A stretch of 64,000 bases of DNA from Theristus sp. LFF4_11. Its lineage: Eukaryota; Nematoda; Chromadorea; Monhysterida; Xyalidae. The translations under genes and the position numbers were made by a program. Shown one piece after another: positions 52,358 to 63,728 of the stretch (position 1 is its first letter; each line of letters opens with the position of its first letter). The stretch lies in NCBI GenBank assembly GCA_030248135.1, contig JASANC010002526.1, forward strand, positions 23,333-87,332. The letters run 5' to 3'. The notes beneath the pieces were generated by a model. The model ran no database searches. It saw nothing but the letters and a program-made list of their open reading frames with translations, and was not told the DNA's origin.

Positions 52358-54425
52358 ATGAACCTCATACGTTCGGCATGGATGCGACTCGTCAGAATAA
52401 AGTGGCACAAATTACTGGTGTTAATCGCAGCGTTGACTCTTATTGGACAACAGACGATTGGATTGTTCGACTCAGGGCGTTCGATCGTCATCCATCACAA
52501 CAACAAACATGACGGACCTGGAAAACATCCAGTCCACTTGTTTGACCCACCGAGCAAAATGCCTGAACGCATTCCACTGAATGACGCGTCCACAACAGAA
52601 CAACGAACAACAAGCGTTGACGCCGCCGGACAGAGTGTTGCTTCGTCAACTATACTCACCGAAGGACAAACCAGAACGGTTGTGTCACCGGATTCGGACA
52701 CCACCACGACCGTAGAACGGCAATGCGTGAAGCGAGCGAACATCGGCAGGGTGGCCGTTCTGGTCGCCTACGTGACGTCATCATACGCGAACTTCTATCA
52801 CGTTGCGCAGCAGACGTTGTACTGCTACATCCAGCGCGCCGGTTACGAGTTGATCTTGGTGGCTCTGGATGAAGACCCGCTTGTCAAGGCAAACTGCATT
52901 CAGTCACAGGTGTGTGGGTGCTGCACATATGGTCTTGTTATTCTGTTGTTTCTTAGATGCAAATTCAGTTACTTTAGCCTCGGTACGTCAACTTTACTCT
53001 AATAAACATTTTCTGCAGCTGTTCTTCCGAAAGCACTGCGCCGTGCACGCGTATTTGAAGAAGGAAACAGATATTGATTGGTTGGTCGTTCTGGACGCGG
53101 ACACGGGAATTGTGAATCCGAATCGATGCATTGAAGAATACATTGATCCGAGCGTGGACATCATTTTTTACGAGCGTTTCTTCAATTGGGAAATCGCGTC
53201 CGGCAACTATATCGTCAAGAACTCACCGTATGGAAGGTGAGATTACATTGCATAAATGAAAAATACAGTCCATCTGGAAAATATATGGAACATGATGTGA
53301 TGACCAACCAATCAGCGCTGAGAATTGCTCATGATTAACAAATTAGCGCTGAGAACTGCTCATAACCAACCAATCAACGCTGAAAATTGCTATTACTAAC
53401 AAGTCAGCTAGTTGCGTATATTAGCAAGATGATATGTTGCTAAAAATCATGTCATAAAGGATTGAAGCACCAATGATGTATCTACTGTTCCAATTGTTGG
53501 ACAGAAATTCTTTTTTTTTAATTTAATACGGGTATTCAAATAAACAAGCATTTTAAAGCTGTTTTTTGCTGCAATGATCACAGGAAATTTCTGCTCGACT
53601 GGGCCGAGATGCAATACGAGCAGCCGGACGGATTCTCGGGCGCCGACAACGGAGCGCTGCAGATGTTGATCTTGGATCGAATTCTGCCGAAAGCCGCGCC
53701 GGAGGTGGACCTATGTCGTGAGATTTGGCTAAATGGGACTAACTACGGCCAGTACATGGTGTACGTGGCGTGCTGCAAAGCGGCCCGCGGTGCGCGCTAC
53801 ACGTGGCCGCAGTTGAAGATGTTCCGGTTGGGTTGGCATTGTTTTTGTTCTGTTTTTCGCTTCTTTGATAACGATCATTTCCAAAGAGCCACATAGAAAG
53901 AAAGCGATAGAAACTCCAGCTACGCCCGTTTAACATTGCCCGCGATAAACTGTCTTTCGCAGAATATCAGTGTTTCACAGTCTCATCATTTCTCAAAAGT
54001 TTTTTTTTTAATTTGCAGACGGGCGCACGGCTGGGTGCAAGACTGGTTCATGACGTCCGACCAGTGGTGTCCGCAGAACTTCATGTTTCACGGGTGGAAG
54101 GCGAACACGATCGGTGAAAAGGGATGGAATTCACCGTTTGAGGTGAGTCTGATCAGTCGAAGCAAATAAAAAACAATAATGCCCATTGCTGTATCCCTCA
54201 ATCTTAACCAAACACTTTCTTCGTCAGCGTGTGCCAAACAGCAGCGACTGCGAGCCGGGCGCCCGGTGGCCGTGGCGCGACACGCATCGAGTCTCGTGCA
54301 CCAAGATCCATCGGCATCTCACGAAGTCGGAGCAGAGCACCGCGAACGGATTCCCGCAGAACGCGCGCGTGCTGCCGTTTCTGACGCACGGCGACGTCGC
54401 GCGCTGCTGGCCGAACTGCGCTTGA
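52358..54425 (+). CDS. DUF273 family glycosyltransferase-like type II membrane protein
   Basis: Exons 52358-52909, 53019-53236, 53584-53826, 54019-54142 and 54228-54425 give 444 residues in phase. The N-terminus is basic with a membrane anchor ([12 protein letters not shown], about 19-30), followed by a Thr/Ser-rich stem to about residue 125. The catalytic-like domain follows: [20 protein letters not shown], then [20 protein letters not shown] with a DxD (Asp210, Asp212), [47 protein letters not shown] and [10 protein letters not shown]. These are the landmarks of DUF273 proteins known from nematodes, which resemble Golgi glycosyltransferases; the reaction is not established. A Cys-rich tail follows. 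The start is the first ATG before the anchor. It converges with the fucosyltransferase gene 187 bases away. Confidence 0.92.
53302..53400. repeat. Three-unit tandem repeat in DUF273 intron
   Basis: Units of about 35-38 bases centred on CCAATCAGCGCTGAGAATTG are repeated three times with drift. The unit contains the CCAATCAGCG word found in other introns of the window. Confidence 0.7.
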
Positions 54426-54506
54426 TCAGGGCGAAATTTCGAATTTTTTTTTTGAAAATCACACGCGGCTGTATCATCTGTCGTATTGTGTGAAGTGCGG
54501 GACTTC

Positions 54507-54512
54507 AATAAA
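54507..54512 (+). terminator. Probable poly(A) signal of the DUF273 gene
   Basis: AATAAA lies 82 bases after the stop codon, in the short space before the convergent fucosyltransferase gene. The call rests on motif and position. Confidence 0.6.
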
Positions 54513-54611
54513 CTTCATTGTGGGTGAGTAGTGAGCACCTTTTTGTACACCCCAACTACAAAACCGTGAAAAAAATGCGAACGCGTCATTAATTTTTTCA
54601 CATGATTTACG

Positions 54612-57022
54612 TTAGAGTGGAATCCAGACCGCTGGAAAGTAATCACGCAAACGGTAGCTGGATGCGTGCGATGAGCCAGGCCGGGTGAACTGCCTCTGAT
54701 ACGTCACTAAACCGCCAGCAAGGAAGCCACCCATCCAACCGAACGTCCCTAGATACAAAATTTTCATCCAAGCAATCAATAAAAAAACTTTCTCGATTGA
54801 GAGTAACAAACAGCACGGCCGAAAAATAAGGCAGTCCTGGTCTTCTCAAGCAAGGCGGGATCAGTCGCCGAGTTGGAGTTGTCTTTTTCAAAATTTCAAG
54901 CTTTTCTCAAATCATGTGTGCAAGCGACAAAGAATGAATAACAGAATAGCACGAAGAAACAATAAAATTACAAAAACGTCATTTTTTAACACACAATTGG
55001 GTTTCTGAACGTTTTTTTCTTTCATTCAAATTTCGCGTCGTCCTTGCACTGCAAAAAAAGCGACCATGTTTAATCAACGATGCCGTACCAGTTGTAATGA
55101 TGGTGTGGTTGTAGTGCGCCAGCATGCATAAATCGAGCTCCGGCGAGTTGTCATTCGCAGAAAATCTGACATCGGGGAGCGAACGAAACTGTACTCGATT
55201 CCATTGAACGTCGTCGCCGTGCACAATAAACCGAATGCAGTCATTTTGGAGTCTGAAAAAAGGATTGTCGCCAGAAAAACTTCTTGAGAATCCTCGTGGC
55301 CTGGTGGTAGTGCGTTAGAGTACAATCTGTGCGCTCGGGGGATCGAGCCCCGCCGAGGGGTGTATAGGCACTTAATGACAGAGAAAACTCGATGGGCGCC
55401 CTACTCAATGGCGTTCTGTACGCTTCTCTGGGTTAGCCCTGGCTAAAAAGATCGCCTAAAAATCACAACAACAACAATTGAGAAAATACAAACGGAACTA
55501 CTGTACATTTAACTGTGCCCGTTACGGGAACGGAAGTACATTTGACTGCACCCGTTACGGGTGAACGGGAGCTGCATTTGACTGTAGCCGTTGTGAGAAC
55601 CGAAGTACAATTGTCTATACTCGTTACGAGAGCTGACTGCATACCCGTTACTGTACGGAAGTACAACTGACTGTACCCGTTACAAGCGTTACAAACGTAC
55701 CCGTTACGGGACCGGAAGTACTGCATCGCACGGCGGACGTAAGTGGCGTCTGCCGGCACGTGTCCGTACTTCATTTTCGGTTCACTCGTGTAGTCGCCAC
55801 GTCTGCAGTGCACTCCAATAAATGTACAGTTGCTGTGCTGGCCGTCAGGAACCTGCTGCGTAAAAAAGTAAAAAAAAATGAAATCAGAAAGTTGATATGC
55901 TAATTTTAAAATCGAAGGATTAATCAAATCAAGTCAGCAGTAGAGATCTAATTGCCGTTTTTCAACTAAAGATCATGCCAGTAGTAAACCTCCAGCACTT
56001 GTCGAATCTGTCTCAGGCAAGGCCGCAGTATTCGCGGCCTGAATCGTTTGAACTCCAATCGAATCGCGTCCGCAAATTCGCGCCAGTACCCGTACGCTTG
56101 AAAATAGCCTCCAATCGATACGTTTCGATGTTTCGGCAGCAAGGCAAACTTCAAACGTTTATTCACAGCTGCCGGTCGATTGTTCTCGCCGGTTTTCGAG
56201 CCGACCACGTTGGTGACATTGTTCAAGGCCGCAATCAGACGCAGCTGCCATGAGGCGTTCAGGGTCTGCGATTTTTGAAACTTTGTGGCTTTCTGTGGAC
56301 TCTGAGCGTAACGTGCCGTGAGCTAATGACCTTCTGTATCTCGCTCTTTATGCTGAATCGCAAAGTTTCTCGTTTTTTTTTCAAATAACCAGTACGAATT
56401 TAGCCGAAGGCGACACCGGCGATGCAAGTGTACACGAAAAATCAAGAAAGGCCTCAAACTTTCAACCAAGCCAGCGAAGGAAATAAAATTGAAAAATTTT
56501 GTCTTTAAAAAAACTTGAGCAAATTTCCAAACAACACATCACGGCCGTGCTAACCTGAAATATCGAGTTATCAGACGTGAGAAACGGGCGTTTGCCGTTG
56601 CCGTGCGCGATTCCGTACAGCGACGCGTAGGCGAACATGCGCGCGCCGAGTCTGCCGCCCTTGTGGCTGACGGTGACGTACGTCACGGACGAATCGCTTT
56701 CATGAATCGTGCTGTTTCTGCGCGAAAACAACCGCGAGAACGCTCCACTACTGTTATTGCACAAATTCAACACAGTATTATTGCCGGCGGGATCGATTCC
56801 GCACACGGTGTGCCGTATGATCCGCAGATTCTGGCGTGCGATCAGTGTGAACGTCGCAGCGCACACGGCGAGAATCAGCAGTCGACGGAAACTGTTGTTC
56901 GGCGGGGCGTGGTTGATTTTCGGTGGATGGATCGATTTACGACGTCGACTGGGGCGGATTAGTGGCATGGAAATCAGCTTGGCCGGCTGTGAGTTGGCGC
57001 CGGCGCCACAGCAGTTGATCAT
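54612..57022 (-). CDS. Alpha-1,2-fucosyltransferase-like GT11 enzyme
   Basis: Exons 57022-56555, 56265-55990, 55855-55713, 55252-55089 and 54748-54612 join in phase to 395 residues. It has a type II layout: a basic cytosolic tail with RRRK, a membrane segment (LLILAVCAATFTLIA, about 48-62) and a lumenal domain. GT11 motifs are GGRLGARMFAYASLYGIA, GVHCRRGDY (264-269 HCRRGD, GDP-fucose binding), NDCIRFIVHGDD, HYNHTIITTGTFGWMGGFLA and a terminal DYFPAVWIP. In vertebrate FUT1/FUT2 the second motif is HVRRGDY; here Val is Cys. It likely adds fucose to glycans in the Golgi. The start is the first in-frame ATG (57022). The third intron holds a SINE and a minisatellite that begins exactly at the exon 3 donor. 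Confidence 0.93.
55291..55480 (+). repeat. tRNA-derived SINE with (CAA)n tail
   Basis: The tRNA-like head (55291-55360) has A-box TGGCCTGGTGGTAGTGCG, B-box GGGATCGAGCCCC and a closing CCTCG/CGAGGGG stem. It is followed by a non-tRNA body (GATGGGCGCCCTACTCAATG) and an ACAACAACAACAA tail (about 55464-55478). This is the complete anatomy of a SINE. It is inserted in fucosyltransferase intron 3. Confidence 0.8.
55490..55725. repeat. Minisatellite abutting a splice donor
   Basis: About six diverged units of roughly 30-36 bases share GTACATTTGACTGTACCCGT and TACGGGAACGGAAGTAC. The unit next to the exon contains the actual exon 3 end and donor (minus strand TACTTCCG followed by GTCCCGTAACGG), so the array appears to have grown from the exon-intron boundary. 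Confidence 0.8.
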
Positions 57023-57604
57023 GTTGATCACGGTTGCATGTCAGTCGCGAGAGAAGCGCTTTAATGCGAGATGATGATAATACACCTAGTTGTTATATAC
57101 AAAGAACGCTGTTTTGTTCATCCAGAAACTAACACCGACAATAAAACCACGAACGTGCGCATTGGTTTCAGCTTTTTTGGAGCATGAATAGAAAGGTGAA
57201 AGAAAACCAACTATAAAAGATTATTGTAAATGTTTTTAAAAATCAGGTTGCAAAACAACATCGACATTGCAAGTGCACATTGCACTTTGCTTTTGAAACA
57301 ATATTTGGTTGAAACGTTTTTGCTTGAAAACTTTTTCAAAAACAGAAAAGCTTTATTTGAATAAAAAATCATAAAAATCATAAAAGTCCTAAAAAATTAA
57401 TAACGAAATCAAATAAACGGGGTTTGTTTTAATTTTAAACGCAATGCAGTAAAGATTGTGTTCTTGATCAGTGGATTGTTTTTGATAATTTGAACGGAAA
57501 CGACTAAAGCAGCTCAAAATCAAAATGCAATACATTTTTTAGCACGGTTCAAAATGCCAAAATCGGGCAAAATCCACTCAAAAATACCAATTGTATTTAT
57601 CAGC

Positions 57605-57637
57605 TGACCGTGCCGTAGGCACGGGTCAATTGGCTAG
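57605..57637 (+). mobile_element. Possible Helitron 3' terminus
   Basis: A GC-rich hairpin TGACCGTGCC-GTA-GGCACGGGTCA (57605-57628) is followed six bases on by CTAG (57634-57637) and then T. A short hairpin just before CTRR and insertion before a T are the 3' signature of Helitrons. The 5' TC end was not identified, so the length is unknown. Confidence 0.45.
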
Positions 57638-58141
57638 TCTAAGCTAATTATTGCGTGTGGAACTTATGAGCTCATCTATTACCGATGTCAGCCTATTATA
57701 TTGATACGATGCACGACACAATAATTATCAAAAGGTAACAAGATCAATTGAAATGTCATTCATCAATGGCAAGCATCATTCCTGAGAGTTTTTCGCTCTC
57801 AGCTGTTGCCGGATGCGAACTGGCTTGCAGAGTGGTGCTTCAAGCGTTCTGAACTGCATTAGCACACGACATAATTGTTAATTTATGGGATGCGTGTGAT
57901 TCTGTTCGTTGTGTGTCTCATTTAGCACACCTCTCGAGCCTTGATGATGTCAAATAAACCCACGAACTGTTTTTGACAATGAAAAAATTAATGCGACTAG
58001 TGCATCCGCGGAGCTTTCGGAATAGGTGAGACGACGAATTTGCAATCGAGACCGCGTAAGTCGAGTACCAGTCGATGCATATGCACATATTTTTCTTTGC
58101 ACACGTTTTTTCTACATGTGTGTAATATAAATACGCCAAAT

Positions 58142-58171
58142 GAATCAATCAATCAATCAATCAATCAATCA
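58142..58171. repeat. (AATC)n microsatellite
   Basis: Seven perfect AATC units in intergenic sequence before the 3' end of the PLR-1-like gene. Confidence 0.9.
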
Positions 58172-58982
58172 CGTTCCAGCCATGCAGAAAGCATGCAAAC
58201 TTTTCCATATACTTATTTGAAACATGCGATCAACTTTGAATGATGAGGATACCATGTTTAAAAATGATTAAAATCTTATGCCAGCCATGGGAAACCTGAT
58301 TTTTGCTATTGATACTATCGGAGAGGGCCTCCGGCCTGTACCAGAAGTGAGACAGAATAAACGCAAATCGAAGGAACCATAGCCGTTTGTTTGTTTGTTT
58401 TTTTGTAATTTGTTTTCATTTGTAATATCCGAGCTGCACATCGTTGAAGTCGTTGTATGCCTCTTGTGTTTTTAATTTTTGTGAAGTCAGTTTTCCGAAA
58501 CAAAAAGGGTGTGTGTGTAATTCCTTCTTGATAAACTGACATGATATTTTTATTTCATTACAATTCACAATACGACAGCAAAAAACGGCTTGCCCTGCAT
58601 GTCAAAACAATTATAATCCTCTCTTTGGCAAAACATACAAAACTCTGTGTTCCGTAAATTTTTTACGGCAAGGGATAACGGCTCTTTACAACTTGAAGAA
58701 TCACACGACTGAATTGAACAAACGCACCATGTCCATGAACTGTACGTTACGTTCCAAACTTCATGGAAAAAGACTGATACAACATTATATACAATTTCAC
58801 AGGGTTCAATTTTCAGCACAATTTTAACTGGACACATAAGATTGAACAGAATAATGTGCATAACACACAATGCACGACCATAATGCGTCTCCTTTTCTAA
58901 AATATTCCCGGAGTCAACACAGAAAATTCCATTCGAAAATGCACAAAAGATTGAGTATTACATTCGCGCATGTGCGCAATAG

Positions 58983-61900
58983 TCACCGCGTCATTCCAAC
59001 GACGGGCACCACGCTGTCGCCGCTGCGAGGCCGTTTGGTCCTCTTATTCTCAACAACGAAACCCAGCCGATGGTGGAACTCGCCATCCACGATTTTGTTG
59101 TTGTTGTTGCCGCTGTTGTTAGTATTCGCGAACATCAGCGTCCTCTGCTGCGGGTCAGTGACCGCATTAACATGATTGTTTGACCTGCCACGCAGCGGGA
59201 CACCGACCGCCGCATCGGTGGTCAGTACCGCATCGTCGTTGGCGACCGCGACCGCAGCGGCCCGTTCAACGTCGACCTGCACGACATGCGGCGACCCGTT
59301 GGAAGTGACAAGATGATGATGATGAGGATGATGATGGTGATTCGTTGTGCAACCACGCGACGGACTGTTGGCGACGGTGGGCGTGGTGATCCGGTGAACG
59401 GCTGGTGACCTCGCGACGACGCTCAACGAACTCACGTCGGACATGTACCCGTCGGAGGTGACCGCACCGGCGTCATGCGGCGGCGGTTGTTGCTGGATCA
59501 GCGCCGGGTACAGCGGACGAATCACGCGCGGAGAGGTGCGTCTCAGTGCGGTCGTCGTCCCGGTCGGTCGATTGGGGCGTGGCCGCGATCGACTGCGATT
59601 ATTGCGACGATGCGGTTTGCTTTGAGACGATTTGCTCGGATTGTGATTAGGATGATTATTGTTGTTATTATGATTGTTAATGTTGTTGATCTGATTCCTG
59701 CCCGCAGCAGACGTCGATGTTTGGTGGCTGTCGGTCGATGGAAGCACGTAGACGCGCGTCAATCCCGCTGATGACGGCGGTCTTGATGATGAAGTGTTGT
59801 TGTTGTTGTTGCTGAGAAACACGGAGTTGCGCATAGAGCTGATGTTGTGGCTGCTATTCACACAGTTGCTCGATCGATGGCTGTTCGCTGTGAGTTCCGC
59901 ATCAGCGCACACCAGCAGCGCGTCGTCGGCGCCATCGAGCGTCATCATCAGCGCGTCAGTGACCTCGACGTCGAACTCGGACTGCAAGGCAATCGTTGAT
60001 TGTTGTTTCGTTGCTTTTATTGGTGTTGAATGAAATCCAACATTGAACGAATCGGGTTTTGGGTAAATATGGTTTCAAACATAACGAAATTCTCGTCTCT
60101 GAAACAGTACCGCCTTTTACAAACACAGCGATGTTGCACAGTCAGACAAACGTGCAGGCAGGCACAGAATTGAATAGTAGTAGCCTGCTACCACAGCAGA
60201 AAAAAATCTTGCACTGTTGCGGTTCACTATTCATATTTTTCAGCTTTTGTTGGAACAGTTGAAAACAGTGAAACGCTGCAACAAAAGCCGAATAACAAGG
60301 TACAGCGAAACGCAACGGTGGTGCAAGTATTTTTCTCCAGTGCATGCGCGTGCTACTGTGTTCACAACGAACGGTACAACTGTCCTCAAACCAGAGCATT
60401 CACCTGTACCGGGTGTTGCTGTTTGTGTTGCACGCTGGTGCCGCCGGGATACCGATGATGTACCATGTCGTACTGACACAGCGGGCACGTGTGATGCGTC
60501 AGCAGCCACGGATCGACGCACCGCTGGTGGAACTCGTGCGCGCAGAACAGCACTCGCAGCTCCTGCCCATCGCGGTACTCCTCGAGGCAGATCGCGCATG
60601 TGTCGTGCGTGCTCGCGCTCAGCACCGACAACTTGCTGCTGCAAATACAGTGTATTTCTTGAAACCTGTCACTTTTTCGGCGCGATACAGGACCTCCGCG
60701 AAACCGTCACCATAGAGAAGCTTGAATCGGAATCAGCGTCGGAATCGAAAATCCCGTTTGTGACAAAATGTGCCTTTTTTCAACCCGTGCTCTCTTCATT
60801 CGCGCGCTCTGCGTCTGCATCTTGTTCAACAGATGACAGGTTTACAGAACCTGAGTGGTCTAGCGTTGAATTAGTTAGTATATCTGTGGTAACTGACTGA
60901 GAAAACTCAGCACTCTGTTTGTCAAATGAATCACCGGTCAAGTGTTGACTTTTCTTGGGTTGGCATTTTACACCGCCAGCTCTGTGAGTTCTCAAACGCC
61001 TACAAAGCGTCAAATCTCCACATTTCGGCGGACATTTTAATTTTGTCTGTTAATGAAAATGTGTCAAAGAGCACACACCTGTACACGCGCCGCGCCGAGA
61101 GCAGATCGCCGGACTTCGCGTCGACGCATTGGTGGTCGCCGTTGGACGCGGTCTTGTCGCGGTTGCTGTGGTGGACGGCACCGAGCAGGTGACTCCAGGC
61201 CCGATGGTGCCCCCCGGCACCGGACGGGCCCCCGTGTCGTGACCACTTGCGCACCTCCATCGCTGAGAGCGCCGTCTTCGCCAGACTCCTCAGGGTCACC
61301 TCGCGATGACGGCGTGTGTGCCAGCGGAGCTGCAAAATTTGGTGACGATTTTTTTTATTTTCGATTTTTCTGCGATTCATCGCATTCAGGATTCAACGTT
61401 ATTTCTGATTTTTTTTGCAGTCACATAAAAAATCAAACTGAAACTGCAGCATTAGAGATTGCCGTTGATTGGTTGATTTGTTTGTTGAGTGCATGGTTAC
61501 TTCACTTGCTTGTTCAATGGAGTTTTCGAATTCTGTCTGTACTCTAAAGATGATGTTGTTCCCTACATTTGTTGTGCCTAACAAAAACTGTTGTGAAACA
61601 AGGAAAGACTGGGCGAAAACAGACCACCGAATAAACAAAACATGAAATCTACCTTGAAGAAAATCAGAATCGACCCAAAGAACAACACCAGAATCAACGC
61701 GAGAAAGATGCCGACGTCGAAGATGTTCGGTCGGTAAAACTGCTGCACAAAAAAATGGAAAGAAGAATGATTCCAAAAAAGCAAAATTCAAAACGCGTTC
61801 ACAAAAGTAAAAACAATTAAGCTACTGGTCTATAATTCAACCTTCCCTCTTCCACACAAACTGAAAAGGTTTTTCGAGTAAAAACAGTCAAATAAATCCC

Positions 61901-63645
61901 AAACCACAGGTTTCGGAGCATTCGGATCGTAATCGGCCGGCACCGGCGTCAACGCCACGTGCGTCACCAGATTCAACTCGGCCGATTTGGCGAGCATCGA
62001 CGCGAGACGTGCGGCGCCGAGCTCGCTGATGGTCACCAGTGGAATGTCGAGGCGCTCAGACTCCTGCGGACGAAACACAACAATTATGGGCAATCAGCTT
62101 TTTGGTTGGTGATTGATTGATTGATTTACTTCGACGCGTTGCAAGTGTCAGGCAGACACACAAGGAAAACCAGTTTCCAAACCAGCAAAACTGGGCGCAC
62201 AGCCATTAGCTTCATATGCTTTCTGCGCACGGACAGTCTCCAGCTGCACAGCAACAGTAACATGCATCACGTGATCACCAACCGATCAGCTGATATTGCC
62301 TGAAACTCCTGACGCTCGGACGAATCGAAAAAAAAACTTATGTGAGTGACCGTTGTGATTTGTGAAGTTTTCTTTTTTTTCAAACAAAAGCAGCCTGGAT
62401 TTTACCTCGAACGGTTTCGGTGGATGTCGATGATGGTAGACTGGACCGACGACAATCGCTGATGCGCCCGATTCCTTGGCGAAACGAGCCTGATGAAAAT
62501 AAAAATAGAAATTGAATTTGAAATTTCACTTGCTTTATCTCTAGTTTTTGTGAAGAGTTTTTGCCTGTTTTTAAAAATCATTTCCACAGTGTTGTTTACC
62601 ACAGTGTTGTTTTGTTTTTTCCTGATTTTAAACAAACTTTTGAGTAATGTCTTGCTTTTGTCCCCTACAAATCTTTGGATTGAGAGAAGATGTTCGACCA
62701 CAAATGCCACACGAACAGTCTCACGTGTGTGAATCAAAGTCACAGAAAACTGCCATAAATTTCAGTGCCAATTTTCTGTCTCAAGGACGATCCAGAAAAA
62801 GCTTCATTACCCTTTGCAAAGCGTTTTTTTTAGCAGTTTGTCCAATTCTGTCCAAATTCCAATTCTGTCCCACATGTTTATTTGTCCGTTGAATCCACAA
62901 CATGGCCGTGGTTTTCATATTCAAGTTTTATAGCACTTCAGGGTGCAATAACAGTATATTTCCAATTTCCATATGTTGGCGGAATCAGCCCAACCAACCC
63001 AACCAACCAGTAAAGGCAAAAATCGCAGTTGTATAACGCACCAGGAAAACTTCACCACGTACACATATCTTTCCTGTCACCGTTGCTTATCTTTCTGCCC
63101 CGTTCTCTCAAATAGTTTTGTCCTTTTATTGCTTCTTGGAGGGTCGTAAATTTTTATGACATAAAATCACGGAGCCTCCGCGCAGTTAAAGGCCGTAAAA
63201 AATGAGAAAAATGCGCATTGAGTGTGTGTGTATGTGTGCTTTTATTCATCCGTGGTAACCTGCGCCAGCCCTGATCTCAACGATCCACAAAATTTATTGC
63301 TGTTTTCTTGTGCTTTTGTGCATTGTTTTTTTATTGGTTTTGATCGAAGCCCAAAAGAATCGCACTTTTTTACGATGTGAACTGCGAGTTTTGGTGGTGC
63401 CTTTTTATTTTGAAGAAGTGTGCAATTGTTCTGTTTTGTGCGGCCGAAAATCGGGATTGAGGGAGGGGATGACCGTACATTCAAAAATGTTTTCAAGACC
63501 GAAATTTCGGTTTTACCTGGTTATCAAACGACACGCATCCAGTGATGTACGGCTCAACATCGTGCAGCAAAACCACGGCCACATTTCCAACCAGGGTTCG
63601 GTCGAGTCCACGCTCTTTTCGCTGGCACGCTCTGAATGGGTGTAC
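58983..63645 (-). CDS. plr-1: PLR-1/ZNRF3/RNF43-like PA-TM-RING E3 ligase, 5' end missing
   Basis: Visible exons are 63645-63517, 62489-62406, 62063-61908, 61742-61653, 61329-61079, 60638-60404 and 59981-58983, in phase, giving 648 residues without the N-terminus. A protease-associated ectodomain ([49 protein letters not shown]) precedes a membrane helix ([20 protein letters not shown]). Then come [15 protein letters not shown] and a C3H2C3 [43 protein letters not shown]. The DPWLLxHHTCPxC word is shared with RNF13, ZNRF3 and RNF43. The 333-residue tail, one exon, is low complexity with Asn and His runs and [12 protein letters not shown]. Such ligases remove Wnt receptors from the cell surface; C. 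elegans PLR-1 does this for Frizzled. ZNRF3-type versus RNF13-type placement is the main doubt. The first visible exon begins at an acceptor, so the start lies beyond the window. Confidence 0.85.
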
Positions 63646-63666
63646 CTGAAAAGAAGCATGTTGTGT

Positions 63667-63728
63667 GCATGGCGTAGTGGTTCAGAGGGCTGCGCGAAAA
63701 GCTGGATGCGGGTTCGGCCCCTGCCGGA
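63667..63728 (+). repeat. tRNA-derived SINE-like sequence
   Basis: A-box-like TGGCGTAGTGGTTCAGAGGG is followed by B-box-like GGGTTCGGCCCC, with inner pairing GCGGG/CCTGC. A full cloverleaf is not evident. It lies antisense in an intron of the PLR-1-like gene, 20 bases upstream of its exon 63645-63517. Confidence 0.5.

Larger units (their letters stand above)
57023..58982. other. Intergenic region between fucosyltransferase and PLR-1-like gene
   Basis: Upstream region of the fucosyltransferase (-) and 3' flank of the PLR-1-like gene (-); TTTATT near 58550 reads AATAAA on the minus strand. It contains a Helitron-like end (57605-57637) and an (AATC)n microsatellite. Short frames, including a Cys-rich minus-strand one at 58565-58870, show no family features and were not called. 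Confidence 0.5.
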
